Source of the DNA: Lachnospiraceae bacterium
Lineage (GTDB): Bacteria; Bacillota; Clostridia; Lachnospirales; Lachnospiraceae
Length of the DNA stretch: 64,000 nt
Reading direction: 5' to 3'
Assembly (NCBI GenBank): GCA_014804425.1
Contig: JAAUZV010000004.1
Location: 1-64,000, forward strand
In this document: positions 32,783 through 42,046 of the stretch, in pieces
Layout of the letters: each line of letters begins with the position of its first letter
Position numbering within the stretch: position 1 is the stretch's first letter
The notes under the pieces: generated by a model
What the model saw: the letters and a program-made list of their open reading frames with translations, nothing else
Database searches by the model: none
Told to the model about the DNA's origin: nothing
Translations under genes and position numbers: made by a program

Positions 32783-34417
32783 TTATTGTAACTGTGCTTC
32801 TACGAGACTTCCATGACAGTATCGCTCCCTGAGAAGGGGTTTCTCGATTTTGCCCGTAGGGTTTCTGGGCACCTTTTCAAAGATGATCTTTCTGGGCCGC
32901 TTATACCGCGGCAGTTCCTCGCAGAAATTCATGATTTCCTCCTCCGTACAGGAAACGCCTTCCTTCAGCTCAATGACAGCCGCCGCTATCTCTCCGAGTC
33001 TCGCATCCGGCAGACCAATGACAGCCACATCCTTGATCTTATCGTTTTTGCGCAGGAAATCTTCGATCTGCACCGGATAGAGATTCTCACCGCCGGAGAT
33101 GATGACGTCCTTCTTGCGGTCCACCAGATAGATGAAACCGTCCTCATCCATGCGCGCCATGTCTCCCGTATAGAGCCATCCGTCCTTCAGGACTTCCTCC
33201 GTCGCCTCGGGATTCTTGTAATAGCAGAGCATGACGCCCGCTCCGTGTACAATGAGCTCGCCCACCTCTCCCCGGGCGGTCTCCCGCCCCTGTTCATCCA
33301 CGATCTTTGCCTCCCAATGATAACCCGGCTTGCCGATGGCTCCCACCTTATGTATATTTTCCACACCCAGATGAACGCAGCCCGGCCCTATGGACTCGCT
33401 CAGGCCATAGTTCGTATCATACTGATGATGGGGAAAATGCTTTTTCCAACGCTGGATCAGGCTGGGCGGAACCGGCTGCGCCCCAATATGCATCAGGCGC
33501 CACTGTTCTAACAGATAATGCTCCATATCCACCTTTTCGGAGTCGATGGCATCAAGAAGATCCTGTGCCCAGGGCACTAACAGCCATACGATGGTACACT
33601 TTTCCTCCGTCACTGCCCGGAGGATCCACTCCGGCTTCACCCCCCGAAGGAGCACCGCCTTACCGGCGGAGAGCAGAGAGCCGAACCAGTGCATTTTCGC
33701 CCCGGTATGATAAAGCGGCGGAATGCACAAAAACACATCCTCTTTCGTCTGACCGTGATGATTTTGCTCCGTCTCACAGGAAGATCGAAGCGCCCGGTGG
33801 TTGTGCAGAATTGCTTTCGGAAATCCGGTTGTCCCGGAAGAAAAATAGATCGCCGCATAATCCGTCTCCTCCAAAGCAACGGGCGGCGCACTGGAAGAAC
33901 AAAATCCCATCAGTTTCAGAAAATCCTCCGCGTAAGAGGGCTTTTCCGCCCCCGGAAAGAACATCATCCGCACCTTCGGCAGCTCCCCTGCTATCGCATC
34001 CATACGGCTGATGAACTCCGGGCCGAAAACCAGCACCTCTACATCCGCAAGCTCCAGGCAGTATTTGATCTCCTCCGCGGAATAGCGGAAATTTAAGGGA
34101 ACAGCTACGCCCCCTGCTTTCAGAATACCAAAATAAATGGGCAGCCATTCCAAACAGTTCATCATCAAAATGCCCACCTTCGCCTCCCGCTCCAGACCGC
34201 GGCTTAAGAGCAGATTCGCGAACCGGTTGGCACGCCTGTCAAAATCGGCCCAACTCAGCTCCCTGCGATAGGGCGCTCCGTTTCCCGCGCTCTCGATCAG
34301 GCTTGCCTCCCGCCAAGTTACCGCGCTGTCACGCTCCTGAGACGGATTCAGCTCCACAAGCGCAATATCCGAACCGTAAAGACGAGCGTTCCGTTCCAAA
34401 AAGTCCGTGATTACCAT
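32783..34417 (-). CDS. AMP-forming acyl-CoA synthetase
   Basis: 544 residues; ATG at 34417. Motifs: YFSSGTTGFPKAILHNHRAL (phosphate loop), NYGLSESIGPG, GWLYTGDMARMDEDGFIYLV, DRKKDVIISGGENLYPVQIE, and the catalytic Lys region RNPTGKIEKPLLRE. Related enzymes activate medium-chain, aryl or long-chain acids. Combined with the thioesterase upstream and PaaK downstream it gives the operon two different CoA ligases, so two different acids, or one acid and a co-substrate, may be handled. Specificity cannot be read from sequence. Confidence 0.9.
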   Translation of the reverse strand: MVITDFLERNARLYGSDIALVELNPSQERDSAVTWREASLIESAGNGAPYRRELSWADFDRRANRFANLLLSRGLEREAKVGILMMNCLEWLPIYFGILKAGGVAVPLNFRYSAEEIKYCLELADVEVLVFGPEFISRMDAIAGELPKVRMMFFPGAEKPSYAEDFLKLMGFCSSSAPPVALEETDYAAIYFSSGTTGFPKAILHNHRALRSSCETEQNHHGQTKEDVFLCIPPLYHTGAKMHWFGSLLSAGKAVLLRGVKPEWILRAVTEEKCTIVWLLVPWAQDLLDAIDSEKVDMEHYLLEQWRLMHIGAQPVPPSLIQRWKKHFPHHQYDTNYGLSESIGPGCVHLGVENIHKVGAIGKPGYHWEAKIVDEQGRETARGEVGELIVHGAGVMLCYYKNPEATEEVLKDGWLYTGDMARMDEDGFIYLVDRKKDVIISGGENLYPVQIEDFLRKNDKIKDVAVIGLPDARLGEIAAAVIELKEGVSCTEEEIMNFCEELPRYKRPRKIIFEKVPRNPTGKIEKPLLRERYCHGSLVEAQLQ

Positions 34418-34464
34418 GATATATTTTCTCCTTTTCGTATTTTTCAGTTATGACTGTTAGATAA

Positions 34465-34890
34465 CTATTGATTGATTATATAGCCGTTTACAATCGCATG
34501 CGCTACATACGTGCCCAACTCATCCTTCACATCCGCCGTATAGAGCGCGGTGGTTCGTCCCGCTCTTAAGCAGGATGCCTCTGCGATCAGGCGCTTTCCT
34601 TTAGCGGGCGCGAGAAAGGTGATCGAAACATTCTGACTGACCGTCTTTTTCTCAGAATATCCGTTGGCGGCAACGGCACAAACAAAATCCGCCAGCGTAA
34701 AAACGGCGCCGCCCATGGGAACGTTATTCTCATTCATATGCCGTTCCTCCAGAACCAGGGAACAGACCGCCTTCCCGGGCTCTGCGGAATCGATGACGAT
34801 GCCTGTGGCACCCGTAGCAAAATGATCGTTCTGAAACCGACTGCGAATCTCCTCTAATGCTGACATGAAATGACTCCTTTCCTGAAACAA
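34465..34890 (-). CDS. PaaI-type hotdog-fold thioesterase
   Basis: 141 residues. The hotdog core is visible: NNVPMGGAVFTLADFVCAVA and SQNVSITFLAPAKGKRLIAE, then ALYTADVKDELGTYVAHAIV. PaaI-like enzymes hydrolyse stalled aryl-CoA esters and so save CoA. The ATG at 34890 would give 141 residues; the ATG at 34866 (MSALEEIRSRF), close behind an AAAGGAG site, is the better start. First gene of the aryl-acid operon, directly behind a legible promoter. Confidence 0.85.
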   Translation of the reverse strand: MFQERSHFMSALEEIRSRFQNDHFATGATGIVIDSAEPGKAVCSLVLEERHMNENNVPMGGAVFTLADFVCAVAANGYSEKKTVSQNVSITFLAPAKGKRLIAEASCLRAGRTTALYTADVKDELGTYVAHAIVNGYIINQ

Positions 34891-34904
34891 AAATGCTCTT
34901 TACC

Positions 34905-34933
34905 ACTTTATCAATTTTATCCGTTAAAGTCAA
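34905..34933 (-). promoter_or_regulatory. Promoter of the aryl-acid operon
   Basis: On the minus strand TTGACT (34933-34928), a 17-base spacer and TAAAGT (34910-34905), followed by the AAAGGAG ribosome binding site of the first gene. No operator repeat is obvious. Confidence 0.55.
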
Positions 34934-34998
34934 GAATACCCATGATCAGCAGCCCGTCTTTGATTTCAATCATAATGCATTTCAAAGCTGTAAACATT

Positions 34999-35036
34999 AT
35001 TTTTACAGGTTTTTCAGAAACATTTCAAGATGCTGC
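34999..35036. repeat. Second copy of the phosphatase-relic core
   Basis: TTTTACAGGTTTTTCAGAAA then CATTTCAAGATGCTG closely matches 2017-2050 (TTTTACCAGCTTTTCCGGAA then CATTTCAAGATACTG); a shorter match lies at about 11009-11023. It lies between the aryl-acid operon and the ABC exporter, where no gene is visible. Confidence 0.45.
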
Positions 35037-35090
35037 AGCACCCACATCCGGATAATCCTTATCATTATCTGACATAATGAGTAACAAAAT

Positions 35091-36914
35091 TTACGCATAA
35101 TACTGCGCCTGCGCATTCCAAAGCTCCCTGTATAATCCCTCCTGCTTCTCAAGTTCATCATGTGACCCGTGTTGAACTACCTTTCCGTCGTCAAAAACAA
35201 GAATGTCCTCGCAGAACCTGCAGGAAGCCAGGCGATGAGAAATATAAATTGCTGTTTTCTTTCCGACCATTTTATCAAATCCTTCAAAGATCTCCGCCTC
35301 GGCTTCAGGGTCAAGCGCAGCCGTCGGTTCATCCATAATCACAAAAGACGCATCTTTGTAAACCGCTCTTGCAATGGCAAGCTTTTGCTTTTCACCACCC
35401 GAAAAAGAAACCCCTTCTTCATCATAATCTTTTCCCACACATGTACGAAGACCACTTTCCAGCTTTTCAAGCCTTTCTCCAAGCCCTGCCTTATTCATGG
35501 CGTCTATGACCAGCGCCTCATCCACTTTACTTCCTGCCGCCACATTCTCGCCGACCGGAAATGCAAATATTTGAAAATCCTGAAATACAACAGCAAAGAG
35601 ATTGCAGTATTCTTTGTAATCATATTTCCTGATATCAATGCCGTTCACTTTAATGCACCCGTCCGTCACATCGTATAGGCGGCATAACAGCTTTATAAAT
35701 GTTGTTTTTCCCGAACCGTTCTTTCCAACGATCGCCATCCTTTCTCCTATTACAAACTTTAAGTTGATATTTTTTAACGCATACGTATCAGACCCCGGAT
35801 ACTTAAAGGATACATTGACAAATTCCACGGAAAACTTATTGTCACGGCGTTTTTCCACGGGGATTGTCCCATCATATTTTCTTTTTCCAAGCTCCACAAA
35901 CTCTCTATGATCCTCTGCATACATGGCCGCTGACTTCAGATGTCCTACTGCCGTGGAAAAAGAATTAACGGAAGAAATAAAGCGTTCCATGCTGGAAGCA
36001 TACGTAACCATATTTCCGATCGTGATCGCTCCCGCGTATGCCCTTAAGCCGGCAAACAGATAAACAAACAGGCTGCTAAGTCCGAAAATCATCTTCTGCA
36101 AAAAATTTCTGCGCACGTAGATTCTATTCTGCTGCTTTTCATTTTCACGAATCATTCCAAAGAGATTTCCCACATCATGATGAACCACATTTTCAAAGCT
36201 CATTACCCGTATGTCCTTCTGCGGCTCTATACCGGATAATAAATCCAGGTAATACATCTTTTTGTTATATGCCGCGGAGCTGTCAAAAAATTTCTGCGTA
36301 GCTTTGCGCGTGCCCCCGACGCTGATCTTGCAATTCATAAATGCTAAAATTCCCAATAGCACAAGTACTAAAACAGACCACCATGCTGAGCTTAAAAAAG
36401 AATCTCTTCCGTTACGGACCACTTGAAACATGGGTGCTACAATGCAGATAGAGATGATAATGGATAACCCGCTTTTCAGCAAACTATACACCCCCATCAT
36501 CAACCAGCCGCCAACTCCGTAAAATGATTTCTGAAAAGAACGGAAACGAATATCTCTGGCATGCGCATCTTCCAGATATTCATAATCCATAGTCAGCGCC
36601 TTTCGATTTAAATCCCTGCTGGCAAATTCCTTAGGGTAATTTTCCATCTTTTTACGGAAACTTTCATTTAACCGGCTCTGCAAGACCTCTAAAACAAGTT
36701 TCGCTCCCATAACTATTCCGATCATCCATAAAATACCGTTCAAATCCATACCGCCAAGGGCAGCATCTACGATCATTCCCAGCAGAACCATAATAATATA
36801 GGGATTCACGGCTTCTAAGGCAGCATTTCCTACACCAAAATAAAAAGTTTTCTTTTCCTGCCGATAAATGGCTTTCAACAAAAACCACAGATTTTCAAAA
36901 TCTTTCCTCTTCAT
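35091..36914 (-). CDS. ABC exporter half-transporter (membrane plus ATPase)
   Basis: 607 residues. Six-span membrane domain at 1-330, then the ATPase: Walker A IVGKNGSGKTTFIKLL, signature VSFSGGEKQKLAIARA, Walker B FVIMDEPTAALDPEAEAEIF and SHRLASCRFC. Its ATG overlaps the last base of the previous gene, so the two subunits are made together and very likely form a heterodimer. Such exporters downstream of GHKL/LytTR regulators often move peptides, signal molecules or antimicrobials. No precursor peptide gene is visible nearby. Confidence 0.9.
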   Translation of the reverse strand: MKRKDFENLWFLLKAIYRQEKKTFYFGVGNAALEAVNPYIIMVLLGMIVDAALGGMDLNGILWMIGIVMGAKLVLEVLQSRLNESFRKKMENYPKEFASRDLNRKALTMDYEYLEDAHARDIRFRSFQKSFYGVGGWLMMGVYSLLKSGLSIIISICIVAPMFQVVRNGRDSFLSSAWWSVLVLVLLGILAFMNCKISVGGTRKATQKFFDSSAAYNKKMYYLDLLSGIEPQKDIRVMSFENVVHHDVGNLFGMIRENEKQQNRIYVRRNFLQKMIFGLSSLFVYLFAGLRAYAGAITIGNMVTYASSMERFISSVNSFSTAVGHLKSAAMYAEDHREFVELGKRKYDGTIPVEKRRDNKFSVEFVNVSFKYPGSDTYALKNINLKFVIGERMAIVGKNGSGKTTFIKLLCRLYDVTDGCIKVNGIDIRKYDYKEYCNLFAVVFQDFQIFAFPVGENVAAGSKVDEALVIDAMNKAGLGERLEKLESGLRTCVGKDYDEEGVSFSGGEKQKLAIARAVYKDASFVIMDEPTAALDPEAEAEIFEGFDKMVGKKTAIYISHRLASCRFCEDILVFDDGKVVQHGSHDELEKQEGLYRELWNAQAQYYA

Positions 36915-38710
36915 CAGCCGACCTCCCCTTCCCGGTAATATTTACTCTGCATTGCAAAAAGCTCTGCATAGCGGCCGTTCTTTAATAAAAGTTCCTCATG
37001 CGTACCCTCTTCGATAATATGAGTCCCTTCCAGTAATGCAATCCTGTCGCAGAATCTGGTACTGGATAAACGATGGGAAATAAAGACGACCGTGCGGTTC
37101 TCAGCCGCCTCTCCATATTTAAGATACAATTCGTTTTCCGCAATCGGATCCAAAGCGGCCGTTGGCTCATCTAAGATCATGAGCGGCGCCTTTTTATACA
37201 ATGCTCTTGCAAACAGCAATTTCTGTTTCTCACCGCCGGAAATATCCGTTGCATTCTCATTCGCCTCCCGGACCATTTTCGTCTCCCCGCCCTGTGAAAA
37301 GCTTTCATATCGCTTATCAAATCCGGACAGCTCAAGTACATACTTAAGCCGCTTTGTATCTGTCTGCGTCGGCACAGAACCTGTCAGATTCTCGTCAACC
37401 GTTACCGGAAACAGCATGGAATCCTGAAACAATGCGGATACAAGACTCATATACTCGTCTCTGTCATACTCGCTCTGTGGTATTCCATTCACCAAAATTT
37501 CACCTTTTGTCGGTTTATAAAAACCGCATAGTAATTTTACAAAAGTTGTCTTACCCGCGCCGTTTAATCCGATTAATGCCAGCTTTTCATTGGAATGAAT
37601 GGTCATATTGATATGACTTAATACGTCCGTATCTGTATCCGGATATCGGAAAGAAACATCCTTAAATGTAATCTCCGCCCCCTTCGTCCTATCCGTATGA
37701 AAAATTTCCTTTTCTTCCTTTTCCGGCAGATCCAGCAGTTTCCTGATATAAGTGAGAAATGCATGAATATTATTGAGATTCTGTGTCATATAGATCAATG
37801 TAGAAAAGTTGGTCAAAAAGGTTCGGACAAGCCCCACTGAAAAAACAAACTCCGAAACAGATAATCTCCCCTCAGACAACAGATATGTCAGATATCCGTA
37901 AGAAAACAATTCCGCAATAAATCCAAATCCTAACTCCTTGAATTTTCTGAAAAAATACTGTGTATGTATTTTCCCGTATATCCGATCCATGCCGGAGATT
38001 GCAGCATCATATTTTTCTAAAAACCAATCCTGCATCTGATAAATGCGAATATCTTTTCCGTCGCTTCTCTCCATCGCGTGACGATTGATATAGGCCGCGG
38101 CCTTCGTATGCCTGGAAAGTTCCTCATGGTTCTTACCATGTACCTCTCTCACCTGTTTCAGCAAAAAAGCATTGATCCCTATTGTGGCAATGAGCATCAA
38201 TACCAGAATCCAATTGACCCGACAAAGCAATATCCCATATAAAACCGAACTGAAAACAGAAACAATCAGTACCGGCATAGATGTTACGGACCAGCGGATT
38301 GCAAATTCATTTCGAAGCGTATCCCAAACATTTCCCACCAGCTTACGGACGTCCTTACTTTCCAGCAGATCATAATCAATCTTCATCGTCTTTTCAAATG
38401 CCAGTTTGTCATAATACAGAGTCAATGACAGTCCGTTACGGTACAGATATTGTGTCATACCGGCATCAATGACATTACTGATCAGCATTCCCAATGAAAC
38501 AATAATAATACTCGCCATCAGTACCTTAAGTGATACTCGCCCCTGCAGTTCGGAAACAATCAATGAGGGTAACCAAATTCCGAGAAATGTTGCCGACATA
38601 TTGGGAATCACATCCAAAAACTGGAAATAGCATACCCATTTGTTCCATTGCCTTGCACTTTTTAGGTGAAATATGATATTTTTGCTTAATGAATATTTTT
38701 TGCGTTTCAT
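36914..38710 (-). CDS. ABC exporter half-transporter, partner subunit
   Basis: 598 residues; ATG at 38710 after GAGGAAACGT. Membrane domain at 1-320 (FLGIWLPSLIVSELQGRVSL, YKLAF-type coupling helices), ATPase with Walker A LIGLNGAGKTTFVKLL, signature DISGGEKQKLLFARAL, Walker B LMILDEPTAALDPIAENELY. It ends with one base overlapping the second subunit. Both ATPase sites look complete. A terminator-like hairpin separates it from the kinase gene upstream, so exporter expression may be uncoupled from or attenuated relative to the regulators. Confidence 0.9.
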   Translation of the reverse strand: MKRKKYSLSKNIIFHLKSARQWNKWVCYFQFLDVIPNMSATFLGIWLPSLIVSELQGRVSLKVLMASIIIVSLGMLISNVIDAGMTQYLYRNGLSLTLYYDKLAFEKTMKIDYDLLESKDVRKLVGNVWDTLRNEFAIRWSVTSMPVLIVSVFSSVLYGILLCRVNWILVLMLIATIGINAFLLKQVREVHGKNHEELSRHTKAAAYINRHAMERSDGKDIRIYQMQDWFLEKYDAAISGMDRIYGKIHTQYFFRKFKELGFGFIAELFSYGYLTYLLSEGRLSVSEFVFSVGLVRTFLTNFSTLIYMTQNLNNIHAFLTYIRKLLDLPEKEEKEIFHTDRTKGAEITFKDVSFRYPDTDTDVLSHINMTIHSNEKLALIGLNGAGKTTFVKLLCGFYKPTKGEILVNGIPQSEYDRDEYMSLVSALFQDSMLFPVTVDENLTGSVPTQTDTKRLKYVLELSGFDKRYESFSQGGETKMVREANENATDISGGEKQKLLFARALYKKAPLMILDEPTAALDPIAENELYLKYGEAAENRTVVFISHRLSSTRFCDRIALLEGTHIIEEGTHEELLLKNGRYAELFAMQSKYYREGEVG

Positions 38711-38776
38711 ACGTTTCCTCTTTTCAACTTCATTGATCCGGATGCTTGCGAAGTCATTCTATATGAATATTGACAT

Positions 38777-38826
38777 AAAAAAAGCAATTCCGCACGAGTT
38801 GTATCTCCACGCGCATGAATTGCATT
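38777..38826 (-). terminator. Terminator or attenuator between kinase and exporter genes
   Basis: On the minus strand GCAATTC and GAATTGC enclose a 26-base loop that itself carries GC-rich complementarity, followed by TTTTTTTATG. It starts within three bases of the kinase stop and lies 67 bases before the exporter ATG. Confidence 0.6.
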
Positions 38827-38828
38827 TA

Positions 38829-39560
38829 TTATAAAAGCGGCAGCATGACTTCTGTTGCAAATACGCCCTCCTCATTCTGTCTGTTAATAAATCCGCCGTA
38901 TTTCGACGCAATCCTGTCAATTCGGATCAGTCCGAAACCGTGAAGCCCCGCTTTTGTCGAAAGATACTGTAATCCCCTTCTCTTTGCTTTCCCATTCATG
39001 GAATTGGTAACAGAAATATATAATTGTTTTTTTACTATGTCAATATAGATCCTGATAAAGCTCTCATCTTTATTCGTTATCTGCATGCATGCCTCCATGG
39101 CATTATCTAAGAGGTTTCCAATAAGTACAGATAAATCAATCCCGGAAAAAGGAACGTCCTGCGGCACAATTGCGGTTGCATCTACATAAATCCCCTTCTC
39201 CTTTATCATGGTGAGTTTACTGTTCAAAATGGCATCCACCATAACATTCCCCGTCTTTATAACGGTATCAACGGCAGTCAGATCATGATTTAACATAGTA
39301 AGGTACTGCTTTGCTTCGTCGTAACGGTTAAATTCCATATGCGCTTTTAACACCTGAATATGATTATGATAATCATGCCTCCAGCCGCGCATTTTCCGAT
39401 ACATTGTCTCAACCTCAGTATAATGCTTGTCAACTAACTCATTTTGAAACCGGCTTATTTTCTTATCTACATACCACGGCATCAAAAAAATCCACAGCCC
39501 GGCATTGATCAAAATGATCGCTGTAATGATTATCGCTATTGTGAAACCCATATCCTTCAC
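38829..39560 (-). CDS. GHKL-type sensor histidine kinase (AgrC/BlpH-like)
   Basis: 243 residues. One N-terminal membrane span (FTIAIIITAIILINAGLWIF), a coiled helix, the phosphoacceptor RHDYHNHIQVLKAHMEFNRY, then the ATPase with N-box NLLDNAMEACMQI and GLHGFGLIRIDRIASKYGG. The short membrane part is unlike the six-span AgrC sensors, so it may detect an intracellular or membrane signal or need a partner. Its ATG overlaps the stop of the LytTR regulator (ATGA), indicating co-translation. Confidence 0.87.
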   Translation of the reverse strand: MKDMGFTIAIIITAIILINAGLWIFLMPWYVDKKISRFQNELVDKHYTEVETMYRKMRGWRHDYHNHIQVLKAHMEFNRYDEAKQYLTMLNHDLTAVDTVIKTGNVMVDAILNSKLTMIKEKGIYVDATAIVPQDVPFSGIDLSVLIGNLLDNAMEACMQITNKDESFIRIYIDIVKKQLYISVTNSMNGKAKRRGLQYLSTKAGLHGFGLIRIDRIASKYGGFINRQNEEGVFATEVMLPLL

Positions 39561-40270
39561 CCCTGCCTGCTTCTATAATATCGCAAAAATTCACGCTGAA
39601 CATTTTTCATTTGGCTTCTTGAAATCGGAAGATTTTCACCATTATCCAGAATAAGATTTGCATTCTGAATGGCGGAAACAAACCTCAGGTTCACAAGATA
39701 TGCCCTATGACATTTTACTGCTTCGCCCATCGGAAGCACTTGTTTTTCGATATCACCAAAGGATTCTTTCAGACGAATCACCTCGTCTACTGTATGCATA
39801 ACACTTCCATGCCCTTCCGCCTCTACATATAAAACATGATTGATCTGAATACGCCTTACCTCATTTCCCGAATTTAATATCAGGCTCTTTACGGTTTCTT
39901 CCTTCTCGGACAGCTTATTCAGCGCTTGAAACAGTTTTTCTTTATTCACCGGCTTTATCAAATAGTGAAGCGCTGATACATCATAACCATACTGCATATA
40001 CTCATCATAGCCGGTGACAAAAATAATGGGAATTCTTTTGTCCTCGAAACGTATTTTTTTCGCCAGCTCCAGACCGCTTATTTCGCCCATCTCGATATCG
40101 AGGACAAGAAGCGCGTAATCCTTGACATCTTCCCATGAGAAAAGAAAACCTTCACTGCTGTCAAAACAGAAGAATTCCACTAATTCTTTTTTGGCCTCCG
40201 CCCATTCTCCGATATACTTCGCAATGATTTCCTGTTCTCTTATTTCATCATCAACAATGGCTATCTTCAT
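39557..40270 (-). CDS. LytTR family response regulator
   Basis: 237 residues from the ATG at 40270, which has GGAGAAAGAGA in front (the frame is open eight codons further). Receiver domain at 1-120 (MKIAIVDDEIREQEIIAKYI, LLVLDIEMGEISGLELAKKI with the phospho-Asp, FVTGYDEYMQYGYDVSALHY), LytTR DNA-binding domain at 135-237 (VLYVEAEGHGSVMHT, CHRAYLVNLRFVSAIQ). It partners with the kinase at 38829 and probably controls the downstream exporter. Confidence 0.92.
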   Translation of the reverse strand: MKIAIVDDEIREQEIIAKYIGEWAEAKKELVEFFCFDSSEGFLFSWEDVKDYALLVLDIEMGEISGLELAKKIRFEDKRIPIIFVTGYDEYMQYGYDVSALHYLIKPVNKEKLFQALNKLSEKEETVKSLILNSGNEVRRIQINHVLYVEAEGHGSVMHTVDEVIRLKESFGDIEKQVLPMGEAVKCHRAYLVNLRFVSAIQNANLILDNGENLPISRSQMKNVQREFLRYYRSRQG

Positions 40271-40333
40271 TCTCTTTCTCCACTTTTTAGCCAAACTTCT
40301 TCTCCTGCGTATTAAATCCTATCCCCTTAGCAT

Positions 40334-41596
40334 CTATGACTTATACCTCATATCAAACGCCGGAGCCATTCCCTCAATCTCACTTCTGCTTAACCCGTAT
40401 TTCTGTGCAAGTCCTCTCCAATTATTTTCCACAACATCCTTTATCCCCTTCAATTCCTCTAATGCCCGCGCATCTGTCAAACCATACATCTTTGCCACAG
40501 ATAATGCCAAATGAAAGTCAATCAGATTATTGTCAGAATCCACATTGAGAGATAGCGTATCTCCGTATATATTAGGATTGACATCATATAGCGGAGACAA
40601 GCTCCATCCGCCCTTCTCCATAACAAATCCATGATTTCTCAAATGGTCATCTGTGTTTGATACCGCCATGCTAAATACAATTCTGCGCCACAATTCCAGC
40701 AAGTCCTTTTGAGGAGTTGCACTTTTAGCTGTTATGATAGACGCAATCTCCATATAGCTTGAGCCTTCCGTCGCATTCGCTCCATCCACTTTGCCCAGCA
40801 ATGTCATTGCTGATGCAAAATGGACTCTTCTATTGCCCTCTCTGTCAAATCTCTTTGTCAGAAATGTGCTTCCTATTTTTGAGAAAGTCTCCAGCTTGGC
40901 TTCAGGTACATTCAGATTACACATCATAGCCAAATCATGGACAACCATTTCCCATGCACCAACATTTATTTCATCATGCTTTGATGGAAATTTAGCAATC
41001 CACAAGGAGCCATCCGGTGCAAGAACCGAAGCCTTTGGTCTGGCCCCACCTAAAGAAGAACCCGGTGCAACCAACTGCTTTAGCCACTTTTCTTCCATGC
41101 CATCATCATTCTTCTCAAATGCCAACGAGACCGATTCCAGCTTACGAAGTGTTGTCCAAGGAGGTGTTGCTAATTCTTTATCATCAGACAGAAAAGCGCC
41201 GCCTTTTGATGTAGAAAATCTTAATCCTCCCATTCTGGTCTCATCATGGACACCTATCAAGAAATCTACTTCTGTTAAGTTTCTTGGCTTTCTTTCTTCC
41301 TTTTTTGCAATAAGTGCCTCTCGTCTCTTCATCAAGAGACGTCCCCACCTATCCGGACAGGAATCTTCAAACGCACCAAACATTAATTTGCCTGCCGGAG
41401 TATACTGACGGCCCTTAAACATTCTCAGATCCGGATCTAAGCTCACATTGTTGGTCAAATCGTTTAACCATTCGTCGTCATATTCAAAGGACACTACCTG
41501 TTTACCTCTACCACCATCCACATACAATGTTCCTATCAGTGATGGGGTATCGGATTTCCAATTTTCATATACATAAATTTTATTTACGCTATCCAC
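40334..41596 (-). CDS. hipA: HipA-type serine/threonine kinase toxin
   Basis: 420 residues from a GTG at 41596, seven bases after the hipB stop. HipA N-domain (YVYENWKSDTPSLIGTLYVD), glycine loop SSLGGARPKASVLAPDGSLW, catalytic stretch SNTDDHLRNHGFVMEKGGWS followed by LSPLYDVNP, the HipA Asp-x-x-Lys/His-Asp pattern. In the known system HipA phosphorylates glutamyl-tRNA synthetase and causes persistence; homologues have other targets. The pair with HipB is complete and under a repressible-looking promoter. Confidence 0.88.
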   Translation of the reverse strand: MDSVNKIYVYENWKSDTPSLIGTLYVDGGRGKQVVSFEYDDEWLNDLTNNVSLDPDLRMFKGRQYTPAGKLMFGAFEDSCPDRWGRLLMKRREALIAKKEERKPRNLTEVDFLIGVHDETRMGGLRFSTSKGGAFLSDDKELATPPWTTLRKLESVSLAFEKNDDGMEEKWLKQLVAPGSSLGGARPKASVLAPDGSLWIAKFPSKHDEINVGAWEMVVHDLAMMCNLNVPEAKLETFSKIGSTFLTKRFDREGNRRVHFASAMTLLGKVDGANATEGSSYMEIASIITAKSATPQKDLLELWRRIVFSMAVSNTDDHLRNHGFVMEKGGWSLSPLYDVNPNIYGDTLSLNVDSDNNLIDFHLALSVAKMYGLTDARALEELKGIKDVVENNWRGLAQKYGLSRSEIEGMAPAFDMRYKS

Positions 41597-41603
41597 CTAA
41601 TAC

Positions 41604-41918
41604 CTACTTCTTTCTTGCTCGTTTTGGCGTTACTAAATTCATATCCTGTATTCTTCTTCCAAACTCATCATCCTGAGCCACTAATTCCAAGTCCTTATCC
41701 ATACCGCCCAATGCATGTAACACTGCAGCATAATTCCCTATTGCTACCGTAGGAGTACCTTTTTCCACCGCCCACAGTGTAGCTCGACTTATACCGGCTC
41801 TTTCTGCCACCAGCTCTGCAGAAAGATTCCGGCGCAATCTGGCCATTTTAATCTGCTCACCCATATTTTCCAAAATTTTTTGTGTATCCGGCATAACTAC
41901 CACCGATCTTTTGCTCAT
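41604..41918 (-). CDS. hipB: HipB-type antitoxin, XRE helix-turn-helix
   Basis: 104 residues; ATG at 41918 after AAGGGGTG. Cro-like HTH at residues 18-70 (GEQIKMARLRRNLSAELVAE, RAGISRATLWAVEKGTP). It should bind DNA and inhibit HipA. The promoter carries two inverted copies of GTTTAATATA, one at the -10 and one next to the -35, a natural binding site for this protein. The C-terminal tail (VTPKRARKK) is basic, whereas E. coli HipB uses a short C-terminal strand. Confidence 0.88.
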   Translation of the reverse strand: MSKRSVVVMPDTQKILENMGEQIKMARLRRNLSAELVAERAGISRATLWAVEKGTPTVAIGNYAAVLHALGGMDKDLELVAQDDEFGRRIQDMNLVTPKRARKK

Positions 41919-41933
41919 AATTTCACCCCTTAT

Positions 41934-41980
41934 GTTTAATATAATAAACTATTCATTGCATATTGTCAATTATATTAAAC
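41934..41980 (-). promoter_or_regulatory. hipBA promoter with paired operators
   Basis: On the minus strand TTGACA (41969-41964), a 17-base spacer and TATTAT (41946-41941). GTTTAATATA lies at 41934-41943 on the plus strand, and its inverse TATATTAAAC at 41971-41980, so half-sites bracket the promoter. This layout indicates autorepression by HipB. Confidence 0.7.
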
Positions 41981-42046
41981 ATTAATCCCGCATCCCCATA
42001 AACATCTCGGTGAACAGTATCCCCGAAGTCCCCATTGAAGACACTA

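Noticed and set aside
32813-34011. Two plus-strand frames over 230 codons opposite the acyl-CoA synthetase
   Set aside because: Antisense to conserved adenylation motifs; no ribosome binding sites and no recognisable domains.
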